NCBI GenBank assembly: GCA_027366195.1
Contig: DAHXKW010000064.1
Coordinates: forward strand, 1 to 6,091
Direction of reading: 5' to 3'
Origin: Alphaproteobacteria bacterium
GTDB lineage: Bacteria > Pseudomonadota > Alphaproteobacteria > G02398745 > G023898745
DNA: 6,091 bases
Position numbers and translations under genes: made by a program. The notes under the pieces are model-generated. The model made no database searches. It was not told where the DNA came from and saw only the letters and a list, made by a program, of their open reading frames with translations. This document shows, in pieces, positions 1-5,617 of the stretch (position 1 is the stretch's first letter; the number at the start of each line of letters is the position of its first letter).

Positions 1-67
1 CAAGTTGTGTACAGAATTGGGTGAGAAAATTAGGAGGAATCCCCTTTGTAACTATTGTAAGTAGCCG
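1..67. repeat. Left-edge inverted repeat, outer arm (67 bp, perfect)
   Basis: These 67 bases are the exact reverse complement of 283-349; the match breaks at 68 versus 282. The spacer is 215 bp. The outer arm begins at base 1 of the window, so the repeat is flush with the edge. This is typical of a contig ending in a fold-back chimera or an unresolved assembly branch. The arm supplies the stop codon and last 12 codons of the leftmost gene. Confidence 0.97.
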
Positions 68-1163
68 CCGCATAATCCGTATCGCCAATTAACCCGTAAA
101 TTTCTCCAGACTGAAATACATATTGAATAACGAGTTGTTCTGCAGAAATTTTTTTCAACCCATCAAATGACGAACCATCATCATCATTCTCTCTATTTCT
201 CCCCCAACCAATCGAACGCATGGAATAACCACGATAATATGTCTTCTCTTTTATAAACGGATAATCGCAACGGTACTCTTGTCGGCTACTTACAATAGTT
301 ACAAAGGGGATTCCTCCTAATTTTCTCACCCAATTCTGTACACAACTTGTTAAATACATTAAGCAAAATGGGCACATATCTGTACGACTATGCAAATTCA
401 AAATAAAACAATCAATATTCCCTTTTTCAATAGGTATTTGCCGTGCACAAACCAAATGATCTATATCCATATTTCGGATATAGTGATCTACAATTCTGGC
501 AATTGTTTGTTCGGGATCATAAACAGAATTTAAGTACCCATCATATTTTTTAGGATCCGCTGAAAAAAGCTTTGGTGCATATTCCTCTTCTTGCGTGCGC
601 AAGGTTTCAATTTCTTGTTCTTTTTGTTTTTTATCCCCTACAACCCTTTGAACAACATCGAGTAATTGTGTTAGTACTTGGCCTGCTCCAAGAGACTCAC
701 CTCTCTCCGCCATTTTCAGTGCATCGCCAGGAAAACTACCAACCTTTTGCCTGGCAGCTTTTAATTTTTCTTCTATAGCCTTCACACCATCCAAACATCT
801 TGCACGGTCCTCAGAAACATGCCGCATTTCCTGTTTTTGTGGATCCGTCAGCATAAAACCACCACTACGAAAAGGGTGTTTAGCATCCAGTAATACTTGA
901 ATCTTACCATTCTTTAATCTCGCTGACAGTACAAACAATGCAATATTCGTATCTTTGTCTTTAGATAAATCAAGTTCTTGTTTTACCATATCAAAATGAA
1001 TATTTTTGACATCATTCGCTAAATTTTGTACCCAAATTCCACCCAATTGCGCTCCGGGTTTCCCCATAGACTCAAATTCAACGGCTTGGCAGAGAAAAAC
1101 ATTGGTGACTAAAAAAATGGCTATAAACCTCTGTATCCCTAGAATGTAAGAATAAAAAGGCAT
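30..1163 (-). CDS. Exported protein with deaminase-like zinc-site motifs; 3' end unreliable
   Basis: The 377-residue reading frame starts at an ATG preceded by a strong Shine-Dalgarno. Residues 1-27 form a signal peptide (charged start, hydrophobic core, likely cleavage after CQA), so the product should leave the cytoplasm. Residues about 120-200 are charged and helical, probably partly coiled coil. Further on, DPEQ (216-219) is followed by a predicted strand, HSRTDMCPFC (258-267), a helix, and the strand IPFVTIVSS. That order resembles the cytidine-deaminase-like fold, with a [H/C/D]xE motif and then CxxC; C264 and C267 would bind zinc and E218 would be catalytic. This is my inference, and the family (perhaps OTT_1508-like or a related toxin-type deaminase) is unconfirmed. 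Residues 366-377 and the stop lie in the left-edge inverted repeat and are probably artefactual, so the true C-terminus is likely missing. The gene lies 51 bp downstream of the LRR gene and is probably co-transcribed with it. Confidence 0.7.
   Translation of the reverse strand: MPFYSYILGIQRFIAIFLVTNVFLCQAVEFESMGKPGAQLGGIWVQNLANDVKNIHFDMVKQELDLSKDKDTNIALFVLSARLKNGKIQVLLDAKHPFRSGGFMLTDPQKQEMRHVSEDRARCLDGVKAIEEKLKAARQKVGSFPGDALKMAERGESLGAGQVLTQLLDVVQRVVGDKKQKEQEIETLRTQEEEYAPKLFSADPKKYDGYLNSVYDPEQTIARIVDHYIRNMDIDHLVCARQIPIEKGNIDCFILNLHSRTDMCPFCLMYLTSCVQNWVRKLGGIPFVTIVSSRQEYRCDYPFIKEKTYYRGYSMRSIGWGRNRENDDDGSSFDGLKKISAEQLVIQYVFQSGEIYGLIGDTDYAAATYNSYKGDSS
283..349. repeat. Left-edge inverted repeat, inner arm
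   Basis: This is the exact reverse complement of 1-67. It lies inside the leftmost gene and encodes, on the minus strand, the segment from about CVQNWVRK to VTIVSS, just after the CxxC motif. It is probably the genuine copy, since it sits in an uninterrupted reading frame with sensible protein sequence on both sides. Confidence 0.95.
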
Positions 1164-1166
1164 ATG

Positions 1167-1175
1167 TCCTCCTTT
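1167..1175 (-). promoter_or_regulatory. Strong ribosome binding site of the deaminase-like gene
   Basis: The minus strand reads AAAGGAGGA followed by CAT and then the ATG at 1163. It is a near-perfect Shine-Dalgarno with rather short spacing (4 nt from GGAGG). It fixes the start that gives a complete signal peptide. Confidence 0.85.
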
Positions 1176-1214
1176 AAAAATTTATTGCACTTACTAAAGC
1201 CTTACAATGAAAAT

Positions 1215-1808
1215 TTAACGATCTAAATGATAATAATCCTGATGCGCCGAAACAAACGGTGACGCTAGAGGAAATCTATCTGTATGATAATTTTCCTGTA
1301 ACAACACAATCTTACGCGCTATCTGATTCCGTAAAGTTTCATAATTTCCTAATTCTTCTACAATGGCCATCCTATAGGCATAACTATCTATTGCTTTCCA
1401 CAACACATCAAAATCAGATACCCCTATGTTATTAATCGACAAATTTATCCAGTGTAGCCCCCCAAACCTAAGTAATGGAACAAAGGCTTTAGCCCCTTCA
1501 ACTGTTAAACGATTATTAGAAAGGTTAAGTTCTTGTAAATTTGTGGCAAATTTACAATCATTCAAGGTAGCAACCAATGTCGCAACATCATCATCTGTAA
1601 TAAAATTATCAGATAAATCTAAAACAAACGGGGAATTCCCGAACGTACAACTTGCCAAAGCAGGGGCAATTTTTTCTTGAATGTTCCAACACCCTATACG
1701 TTGTTGACGTAAGTTAATAGTAGGCAATTTAGTTCCTTCGCTGGCATAGCCTTTCCCTATTGGTAAAACCATAACGATTAGCATCAAAAATCTTACTATG
1801 AACCACAT
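1215..1808 (-). CDS. Small exported leucine-rich-repeat protein
   Basis: The product is 197 residues from the ATG at 1808. That start is preferred because GAGGTGAT (1820-1813) lies 4 nt upstream; a GTG at 1817 and an ATG at 1814 would overlap that site and add three residues. Residues 1-22 are a signal peptide ending GYA. Three to four repeats of the ribonuclease-inhibitor-like LRR type follow, starting near residues 31, 62, 94 and 121, with the pattern LxLSxNxIT seen as LDLSDNFIT, LNLSNNRLT and INLSINNIG. The last 60 or so residues are helical and carry no repeat. LRR modules bind proteins. Short secreted LRR proteins are common in bacteria that live with eukaryotic hosts, so a host-facing or surface role is plausible but not shown. 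The gene is the first of an apparent two-gene minus-strand operon. Confidence 0.85.
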   Translation of the reverse strand: MWFIVRFLMLIVMVLPIGKGYASEGTKLPTINLRQQRIGCWNIQEKIAPALASCTFGNSPFVLDLSDNFITDDDVATLVATLNDCKFATNLQELNLSNNRLTVEGAKAFVPLLRFGGLHWINLSINNIGVSDFDVLWKAIDSYAYRMAIVEELGNYETLRNQIARKIVLLQENYHTDRFPLASPFVSAHQDYYHLDR

Positions 1809-1812
1809 GTGC

Positions 1813-1820
1813 ATCACCTC
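1813..1820 (-). promoter_or_regulatory. Ribosome binding site deciding the LRR gene start
   Basis: The minus strand reads GAGGTGAT, eight bases complementary to the usual 16S rRNA 3' tail, then GCAC and the ATG at 1808. This favours 1808 over the upstream GTG (1817) and ATG (1814), which lie inside the site itself. Confidence 0.7.
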
Positions 1821-1839
1821 AATCCCACGCCCTAATTTA

Positions 1840-1867
1840 GATGTAATCTTTTTGTAACAAATGTCAA
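1840..1867 (-). promoter_or_regulatory. Possible promoter of the LRR / deaminase-like operon
   Basis: On the minus strand a consensus -35 TTGACA (1867-1862) is followed after 16 bp by TACATC, a poor -10. A start there would give a leader of about 30 nt before the ATG at 1808. The -35 is convincing and the -10 is not, so this is tentative. Confidence 0.35.
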
Positions 1868-1885
1868 GAGACTACTGTGTGATTT

Positions 1886-1906
1886 GCTAGCAACGTATTC
1901 GCTAGC
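1886..1906. repeat. Paired GCTAGC sites, small inverted repeat
   Basis: GCTAGC occurs at 1886-1891 and again at 1901-1906. The hexamer is its own reverse complement, so the pair is both direct and inverted, with 9 bp between. It lies between the IS right-end hairpin and the LRR operon promoter. No function can be assigned. Confidence 0.5.
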
Positions 1907-1938
1907 TATTTTAGCTGAAACACCAAAAAAGTTAATCA

Positions 1939-1959
1939 CTATGGCCTATAAGGCCATAG
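1939..1959 (-). repeat. Right-end hairpin of the IS (9-bp stem)
   Basis: CTATGGCCT (1939-1947) pairs perfectly with AGGCCATAG (1951-1959) around a 3-nt loop. It lies downstream of tnpA, where an IS200/IS605 right-end hairpin is expected. A run of six T on the minus strand begins about 8 nt further on, too far for a classical intrinsic terminator. Confidence 0.65.
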
Positions 1960-1969
1960 CTTAAGATTT

Positions 1970-2000
1970 TGGCATGAATGCCACTAGCATAAATGCTAGT
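1970..2000. repeat. Two adjacent short hairpins at the tnpA 3' end
   Basis: TGGCAT/ATGCCA (1970-1975 with 1978-1983) and ACTAGCAT/ATGCTAGT (1983-1990 with 1993-2000) are perfect stems of 6 and 8 bp with 2-nt spacers. They share the core GCAT-RA-ATGC and lie directly side by side. The tnpA stop codon (1998-1996) is inside the second. They may be part of the IS right-end structure or limit transcription into and out of tnpA. Confidence 0.5.
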
Positions 2001-2428
2001 TTTCGACTTTAAAGTCACCAAACCGATCTTCTTTGGATTCATGACCATCAATATATTCTTTGATCATGCTGTCTGTTACGTTTCCACTGGTTCTGACAAA
2101 ATATCCAACAGCCCATAAATGCTTTCCCCAATATCTTTTGCGTAACTCTGGAAATTCTATCTGGATTTTTCTGGAAGTCTTTCCTTTCATGGCTTGTACA
2201 ATCTTGCTGATACTCATGTATGGCGGTACTGATACATACATATGTACGTGGTTAGAGGCAACACGCCCACGTATGATTTCTACGTCATGTTCAGTACAAA
2301 TTTCTCGGATCAGATCTCGTGCTCGGTTACCTATATCACCCACTAGGACTCTATAACGATACTTTGTTACCCACAATATGGTAGGTACAATCGAACACTG
2401 TATGGCTTGTACGGCGATAATACTGCAT
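1996..2428 (-). pseudogene. tnpA: IS200/IS605 Y1 transposase TnpA, 2-nt frameshift
   Basis: TnpA is a single-strand DNA transposase (HUH/Y1 family). The main frame reads WVTKYRYRVL, the HUH motif NHVHMYVSVPP (repaired residues H61 and H63), YWGKHLW and the catalytic helix ending IKEYI (Y126), all intact. The native N-terminus is in another frame: starting at the ATG at 2428 it reads MQYYRRTSHTVFDCTYHIV, the usual IS200 start, and runs into the main frame at 2374-2372. Restoring one lost CA dinucleotide (plus strand CCACAA at 2371-2376, expected CCACACAA) gives a normal 144-residue protein. The uninterrupted frame running up to a TTG at 2436 therefore has a spurious N-terminus. The gene is either inactivated or affected by a sequencing error. 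No tnpB is present. Confidence 0.85.
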
Positions 2429-2456
2429 GACATCAAAATGTTATCACTTGAAAGTA

Positions 2457-2471
2457 TGCGCTACAAGCGCA
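2457..2471 (-). repeat. Left-end hairpin of the IS
   Basis: TGCGCT (2457-2462) pairs with AGCGCA (2466-2471) around ACA, about 30 bp upstream of the tnpA ATG at 2428. Its position and shape match the subterminal hairpin that TnpA binds at the left end of IS200/IS605 elements. Confidence 0.6.
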
Positions 2472-2779
2472 GGGTTTTTCTCCCAAATTTGGGACAATAA
2501 AGTATTAATTCTCTATGAAACATCTCAACACCGTTCGTAATGGTACTCTTTTAAGCTAACAACCACATACCCACCTTATGGTAATAAAATTTAGTCAATA
2601 ACAAAAAAACACGGTCAACGCCAATGATAAACAAACCTATATTTGTTTGGTTCTACTTATTTTTTACTATTACTAACAAAAACTTGCTGATGAATCTACT
2701 TTTTGTATCATTTTTGATGAGATGACATCCTACTATTACAAGCGTATCATGTGTCATAATTAGAGCGCCTAAAATTCCC
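2472..2779. other. Intergenic region between the IS and tspO
   Basis: About 300 bp without a credible gene on either strand. It holds a perfect 14-bp palindrome, TCCCAAATTTGGGA (2481-2494), next to the IS left end, a weak AT-rich stem (2629-2635 with 2642-2648), and the tspO promoter near its right end (2722-2750). The true left end of the IS probably lies in the first 40 bp. Confidence 0.6.
2722..2750 (+). promoter_or_regulatory. Sigma70-type promoter of the tspO-alkD unit
   Basis: The -35 is ATGACA (2722-2727) and the -10 is TATCAT (2745-2750), each 5 of 6 to consensus, with the ideal 17-bp spacer. Transcription would start near 2757, giving a leader of about 23 nt before the tspO ATG. Confidence 0.55.
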
Positions 2780-3232
2780 ATGTCCTTCTTTATTATTGCA
2801 GTATTTATTTTAGGCATAGCTTATACAGCATATCTTCCCTTTCATGCCCTAGGTATAACATGGATGGGAACGCTTTATAAACCAACTTTTGCCCCACCTG
2901 GTTGGCTAGAAAGTGTAGTTTGGCCAATCCTTTATTTGCTTATGTCTACGAGTTTGTGGCTAATATGGCAAAAAAAAGAAGAACAGCCAATCAATATTGC
3001 GCTTTGGACATTCTTGTTGCAATACCTGGTAAACATTTCATGGGGACCTGTCATTATCAATATGCAAGATATTAACTTATCCATGCTTTACATTTGCGCC
3101 CTATTCCCACTTGTCCTTATAAATACGCGGGTCTTCTGGCATATTTCTGAAAGTGCAGGGTTATTACTGGTTCCCAATGTTTTATGGACATTCTATCTTT
3201 TATGTGTTCAAACAACGATTTGGCTCCATTAA
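2780..3232 (+). CDS. tspO: TspO/MBR family membrane protein (tryptophan-rich sensory protein)
   Basis: The protein has 150 residues, normal for bacterial TspO, and five predicted membrane segments (about 2-24, 43-65, 72-90, 97-117, 123-146). The family signature is clear: W28 followed by LYKPTFAPPGW (32-42) and VVWPILYLLM (46-55), then QYLVNISWGP (81-90, usually QLxLNxxWS) and VPNVLW (131-136, usually PYxxW). Family members bind porphyrins and sterols and are tied to tetrapyrrole handling and oxidative or light stress. In Gram-negatives studied they sit in the outer membrane, and in mitochondria in the outer membrane of the organelle. No Shine-Dalgarno is visible before the ATG, whose leader should be short. 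The gene is first in a probable operon with the AlkD-like gene, 21 bp downstream. The usual QL and PY positions are changed to QY and PN, so ligand binding may differ. Confidence 0.93.
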   Translation: MSFFIIAVFILGIAYTAYLPFHALGITWMGTLYKPTFAPPGWLESVVWPILYLLMSTSLWLIWQKKEEQPINIALWTFLLQYLVNISWGPVIINMQDINLSMLYICALFPLVLINTRVFWHISESAGLLLVPNVLWTFYLLCVQTTIWLH

Positions 3233-3253
3233 ATATAATTATTTAAATTAACC

Positions 3254-3955
3254 ATGTCGTCATATACACAAATCAAAGTAGAACTTCAAAGCACCATTCA
3301 ATCTCATAAGACTTTTGATAAATTTTGTAAAACCGGTCCAGGAGATTATGCAGAACACGATAAATTTCTTGGCATACGTACATCTGACATCCGTAAATTA
3401 GCGTTAAAATATAAAAATATTCCCCTGCAAGAAGTTCAGTTGCTAATTGATTCTCCTTTCAACGAAGAACGCTTGTTGGCATTACTCATTTTAGTTCGAC
3501 GTTATGAAAAAGGAACAATACAGGACAAAGATCTTGTTTATCAATATTATTTACGGAATCTAAAACAGGTAAACAATTGGAATCTCGTGGATAGTTCTGC
3601 TCACATGATTATAGGTGCCTACTCAATACGGCAAAATAATACAGATATTTTATTTACACTAGCACGATCATCTATCATGTGGGAAAGACGGATTGCTATG
3701 GTAGCCACATGGTGGTTTATACGTAAGGGCAACACAGCTGTACCCCTAACAATTGCTGAGATACTTTTATACGATGCTCATGATCTCATCCATAAAGCCA
3801 TCGGTTGGATGCTGCGCGAAGTTGGCAAACACAATCAAACCCATCTCATCGCCTTTCTTGACCAACATGCACATCACATGCCACGTATTTCTTTGCGATA
3901 TGCCTTAGAAAAATTTTCTCCTGCTCAAAAACAATATTATTTATCACTTAAATAA
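3254..3955 (+). CDS. AlkD-like DNA alkylation repair glycosylase
   Basis: The 233-residue product matches the DNA alkylation repair (HEAT-like, ALK-repeat) family over its whole length. Signature stretches are FCKTGPGDYAEHDKFLGIR (24-42), NNWNLVDSSAH (107-117), WERRIAMVAT (143-152), HDLIHKAIGWMLREVGKH (176-193) and the C-terminal MPRISLRYALEKF. Bacillus cereus AlkD uses W109, D113, R148 and W187 to hold and excise positively charged N3- and N7-alkylated purines. The equivalents here are W109, D113, R146 and W185, so the active site looks complete. It acts on cytoplasmic DNA in base excision repair. The ATG is 21 bp after the tspO stop, with no own promoter or Shine-Dalgarno evident, so it is probably co-transcribed with tspO. 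The convergent DUF6880 gene ends 29 bp beyond, with no clear terminator between them. Confidence 0.95.
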   Translation: MSSYTQIKVELQSTIQSHKTFDKFCKTGPGDYAEHDKFLGIRTSDIRKLALKYKNIPLQEVQLLIDSPFNEERLLALLILVRRYEKGTIQDKDLVYQYYLRNLKQVNNWNLVDSSAHMIIGAYSIRQNNTDILFTLARSSIMWERRIAMVATWWFIRKGNTAVPLTIAEILLYDAHDLIHKAIGWMLREVGKHNQTHLIAFLDQHAHHMPRISLRYALEKFSPAQKQYYLSLK

Positions 3956-3984
3956 CAAACTATGAAAATTTGATAGAACTAACA

Positions 3985-4629
3985 CTATTTTTTTGTTTTA
4001 TATAAATCCCAAAAACCATATTTTTTCTTATGTTTAATTTCGAATTCTTTGAAATACATAATAGGCTGTGTATATCCTTCCCAATCTTTCACTGAATTAT
4101 TTAATGTCTCAATACTGTGTAAATCTTTAACAGCATAAAGATAATATTTTGACTGTCCTGCTGACATGATTGTTTCAAGCATTTTTCTATACAACAAAAT
4201 AGCACCAAGTGGGTCTTGTTGTGCAATCTTCTTTGCTACACCACGTAGAATATTATATGCTTTCCCATTTAACTCACCCAAACGATATCGAATTAAACCT
4301 GACACCGAATCCTCATCATGGATATCATAAAAAAATTGCAATGCCCCTGTAGCATTTGGGAAATTAAAAGCTATCTGTTTGGCTAAGCCTTGAAATTCTT
4401 TCTGGGATTCTTGTGAAATATGTTTGAGCGCATCTTCATATATACCTAGATCTAAGGTTAACTGAAATAACTGAACACGTTCTTGATGAGCCTCAACATA
4501 TTGACCAGATAGTTCTAGCGCCTGAATTTTTAATAAAAACAAATCTTTAGTCCAATATAAATCCAGGGACTTTTTATTTGCAATTTTTTCAGCTTCCTGA
4601 ATCCACTTAATCGCTTCTTCTGTACGCCA
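3985..4629 (-). pseudogene. DUF6880 protein, C-terminal part after an in-frame stop
   Basis: This stretch continues the frame of the upstream fragment directly after its TAA (4632-4630). The next residues are WRTEEAIKWIQEAEK, and the frame stays open to a TAG at 3987-3985, giving read-through residues 243-456. The C-terminal DUF6880 features are present: AKKIAQQDPLGAILLYRKML (read-through 374-393), the following SKYYLYAVKDL, and FW near the end (448-449). The total of 456 codons fits a full-length family member. The sequence is mostly helical and TPR-like. No ATG or ribosome binding site supports separate translation; a TTG at 4542 opens a 185-codon frame but has no visible signal. I read it as the severed half of one gene, broken by a nonsense mutation or a base-call error. 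The molecular function of DUF6880 is not known. Confidence 0.8.
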
Positions 4630-5355
4630 TTACCCCAACAACCTTCGAATAATATCAAGCCGATCATTAAAATGCATATTATTATTAGCAGAAATTATTG
4701 CAATAAAGGCATCAACATCTTTCTTACAATCAGCAATATTCATGAGAGCTTCCTTTTGCTTGTACTTATCTCTAGATGTTTTAGTATCACCACCTAAAAA
4801 CTTACTTTCTAATAAATTTAGTCCCTTTTCTCCCAATACATCTTTAAAGTCAAAAATAACATGATCAAATATACCTTGTGGATCGTTTAAAAATCTGTTG
4901 TAAACATCTTGTACACACGTTTCTAATTCATACCGACTTTGCCCATATAACTGCCCCCAGTTTCGGCAAGCTTTAGCAAAAATATCACCAATATAACCAT
5001 AACTATCATCTGTCCTAGCTATGGTATGATCGGCCAAGTCCAAAAAGACACCCATAGCTTCGACCGCATAATTGACTGATTTAGACGCTAAATCATCAAC
5101 AATATAGTGACGCAAAGCGTCAAGGCGTTGTGCAAATTTTTTTACATCCTCATAAAAAATCATACCCTTAGCTTTTTTAAGGGTTGATAGTTCTTTATTA
5201 ATAATAGAAAGCAACTTCTTGGGATCTTCTATCTGACCAGCAATAACAACCGTCAATTTTTTCTTAATATCTTTATGAAGATCAGAGAATTCTAACAAAA
5301 TATCAGCAAGTTTTTCTGCTCCCATAGCAACTAACTGATCTCTGATTTTTGTCAT
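4630..5355 (-). CDS. DUF6880 family protein, N-terminal fragment (nonsense-truncated)
   Basis: The 241-residue product starts at an ATG with a good Shine-Dalgarno (GAGGAG, 6-nt spacer). The sequence is almost all helical. The opening GAEKLADILLEFSD (12-25), a repeated helical region, and DLADHTIARTDDSYGYIGDIF (106-126), with its conserved DDS-G core, mark it as the N-terminal half of a DUF6880 protein, a family found mainly in alphaproteobacteria. It has no signal peptide or membrane segment, so it is probably cytoplasmic. It ends LLG-TAA, and the same frame resumes immediately with homologous-looking C-terminal sequence (see 3985-4629). Whether the truncated half folds or works is unknown, as is the family's function. 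I assign the family by recalled sequence pattern, not by a search. Confidence 0.75.
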   Translation of the reverse strand: MTKIRDQLVAMGAEKLADILLEFSDLHKDIKKKLTVVIAGQIEDPKKLLSIINKELSTLKKAKGMIFYEDVKKFAQRLDALRHYIVDDLASKSVNYAVEAMGVFLDLADHTIARTDDSYGYIGDIFAKACRNWGQLYGQSRYELETCVQDVYNRFLNDPQGIFDHVIFDFKDVLGEKGLNLLESKFLGGDTKTSRDKYKQKEALMNIADCKKDVDAFIAIISANNNMHFNDRLDIIRRLLG

Positions 5356-5361
5356 AATTAT

Positions 5362-5367
5362 CTCCTC
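5362..5367 (-). promoter_or_regulatory. Ribosome binding site of the DUF6880 gene
   Basis: GAGGAG on the minus strand, 6 nt before the ATG at 5355. Just upstream (about 5373-5393) the leader contains short overlapping complementary pieces (ACAGC/GCTGT and CAGCA/TGCTG) that could form alternative weak stems; I attach no function to them. Confidence 0.75.
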
Positions 5368-5554
5368 ATCAGCAAACAGCTAATTGCTGTAGCATTCTAT
5401 CATCAACATCTATGGTTTTCTAATTTTATACATATTTAAAATCCATTGGCGATTTTTGTTACACTTCGCCTCACCTGCCTATACAACAACCTAAGTTAAC
5501 CCGCACAAAAACATCAAATAACAACCACTATTGAAACATAGATTTTTCAACAAC

Positions 5555-5572
5555 TTAATTTACGTAAATTAA
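5555..5572. promoter_or_regulatory. 18-bp perfect palindrome, possible operator
   Basis: TTAATTTACGTAAATTAA is its own reverse complement. It lies between the small gene's stop (5618) and the DUF6880 start (5355). No T-run follows it on either strand, so it is not an intrinsic terminator. A dimeric regulator site is possible. The rest of this 262-bp gap is AT-rich, with no gene seen. Confidence 0.4.
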
Positions 5573-5617
5573 AGGTAAAAAAACAGTTTATTTACACATG
5601 CTCAATAATCGGTCGTT

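Larger units (their letters stand above)
1939..2471 (-). mobile_element. IS200/IS605-type insertion sequence (tnpA only), minimal extent
   Basis: The extent is drawn from the outermost hairpin on the tnpA 3' side (1939-1959) to the hairpin on the tnpA 5' side (2457-2471). IS200/IS605 elements have no terminal inverted repeats or target duplication; they carry subterminal hairpins that the Y1 transposase TnpA recognises as single-stranded DNA. Both hairpins are present here, flanking one tnpA and no tnpB. Exact cleavage points cannot be read from one copy; the element probably extends a few to a few tens of bases beyond each hairpin. It is probably immobile by itself because tnpA is frameshifted. 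Confidence 0.65.

Noticed and set aside
1..349. Phase-variable invertible segment bounded by the left inverted repeats
   Set aside because: Flipping 68-282 would put a TAA in the gene's frame after about eight codons (90-92) and gives no alternative coding end. No recombinase is nearby, and the repeat is flush with the window edge, which favours an artefact.
1179..1207. Separate promoter for the deaminase-like gene (TTGTAA, 17 bp, TAAATT, minus strand)
   Set aside because: Both hexamers are only 4 of 6, and transcription would start inside the Shine-Dalgarno sequence, which would destroy it.
1925..1959. Intrinsic terminator of tnpA on the minus strand
   Set aside because: The 9-bp stem is good, but the T-run starts about 8 nt after it. 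Its position fits an IS right-end hairpin better.
572..2356. Plus-strand open frames at 572-778, 1426-1680 and 2060-2356
   Set aside because: Each lies wholly inside a well-supported minus-strand gene, has no ribosome binding site or recognisable protein features, and reads as a shadow frame.
2371..2376. Programmed ribosomal frameshift in tnpA
   Set aside because: IS200/IS605 TnpA is normally made from a single frame, there is no slippery heptamer at the site, and a simple CA loss in a CACA tract explains the break.
3956..3994. Terminator after the AlkD-like gene
   Set aside because: There is a run of seven T at 3988-3994, but the only stem before it is four base pairs (ATAG/CTAT). This is too weak to call.
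4630..4632. Recoded TAA or alternative genetic code
   Set aside because: TAA ends other genes in the window normally, and only one in-frame TAA occurs in the DUF6880 gene, so a single nonsense change or base error is simpler.
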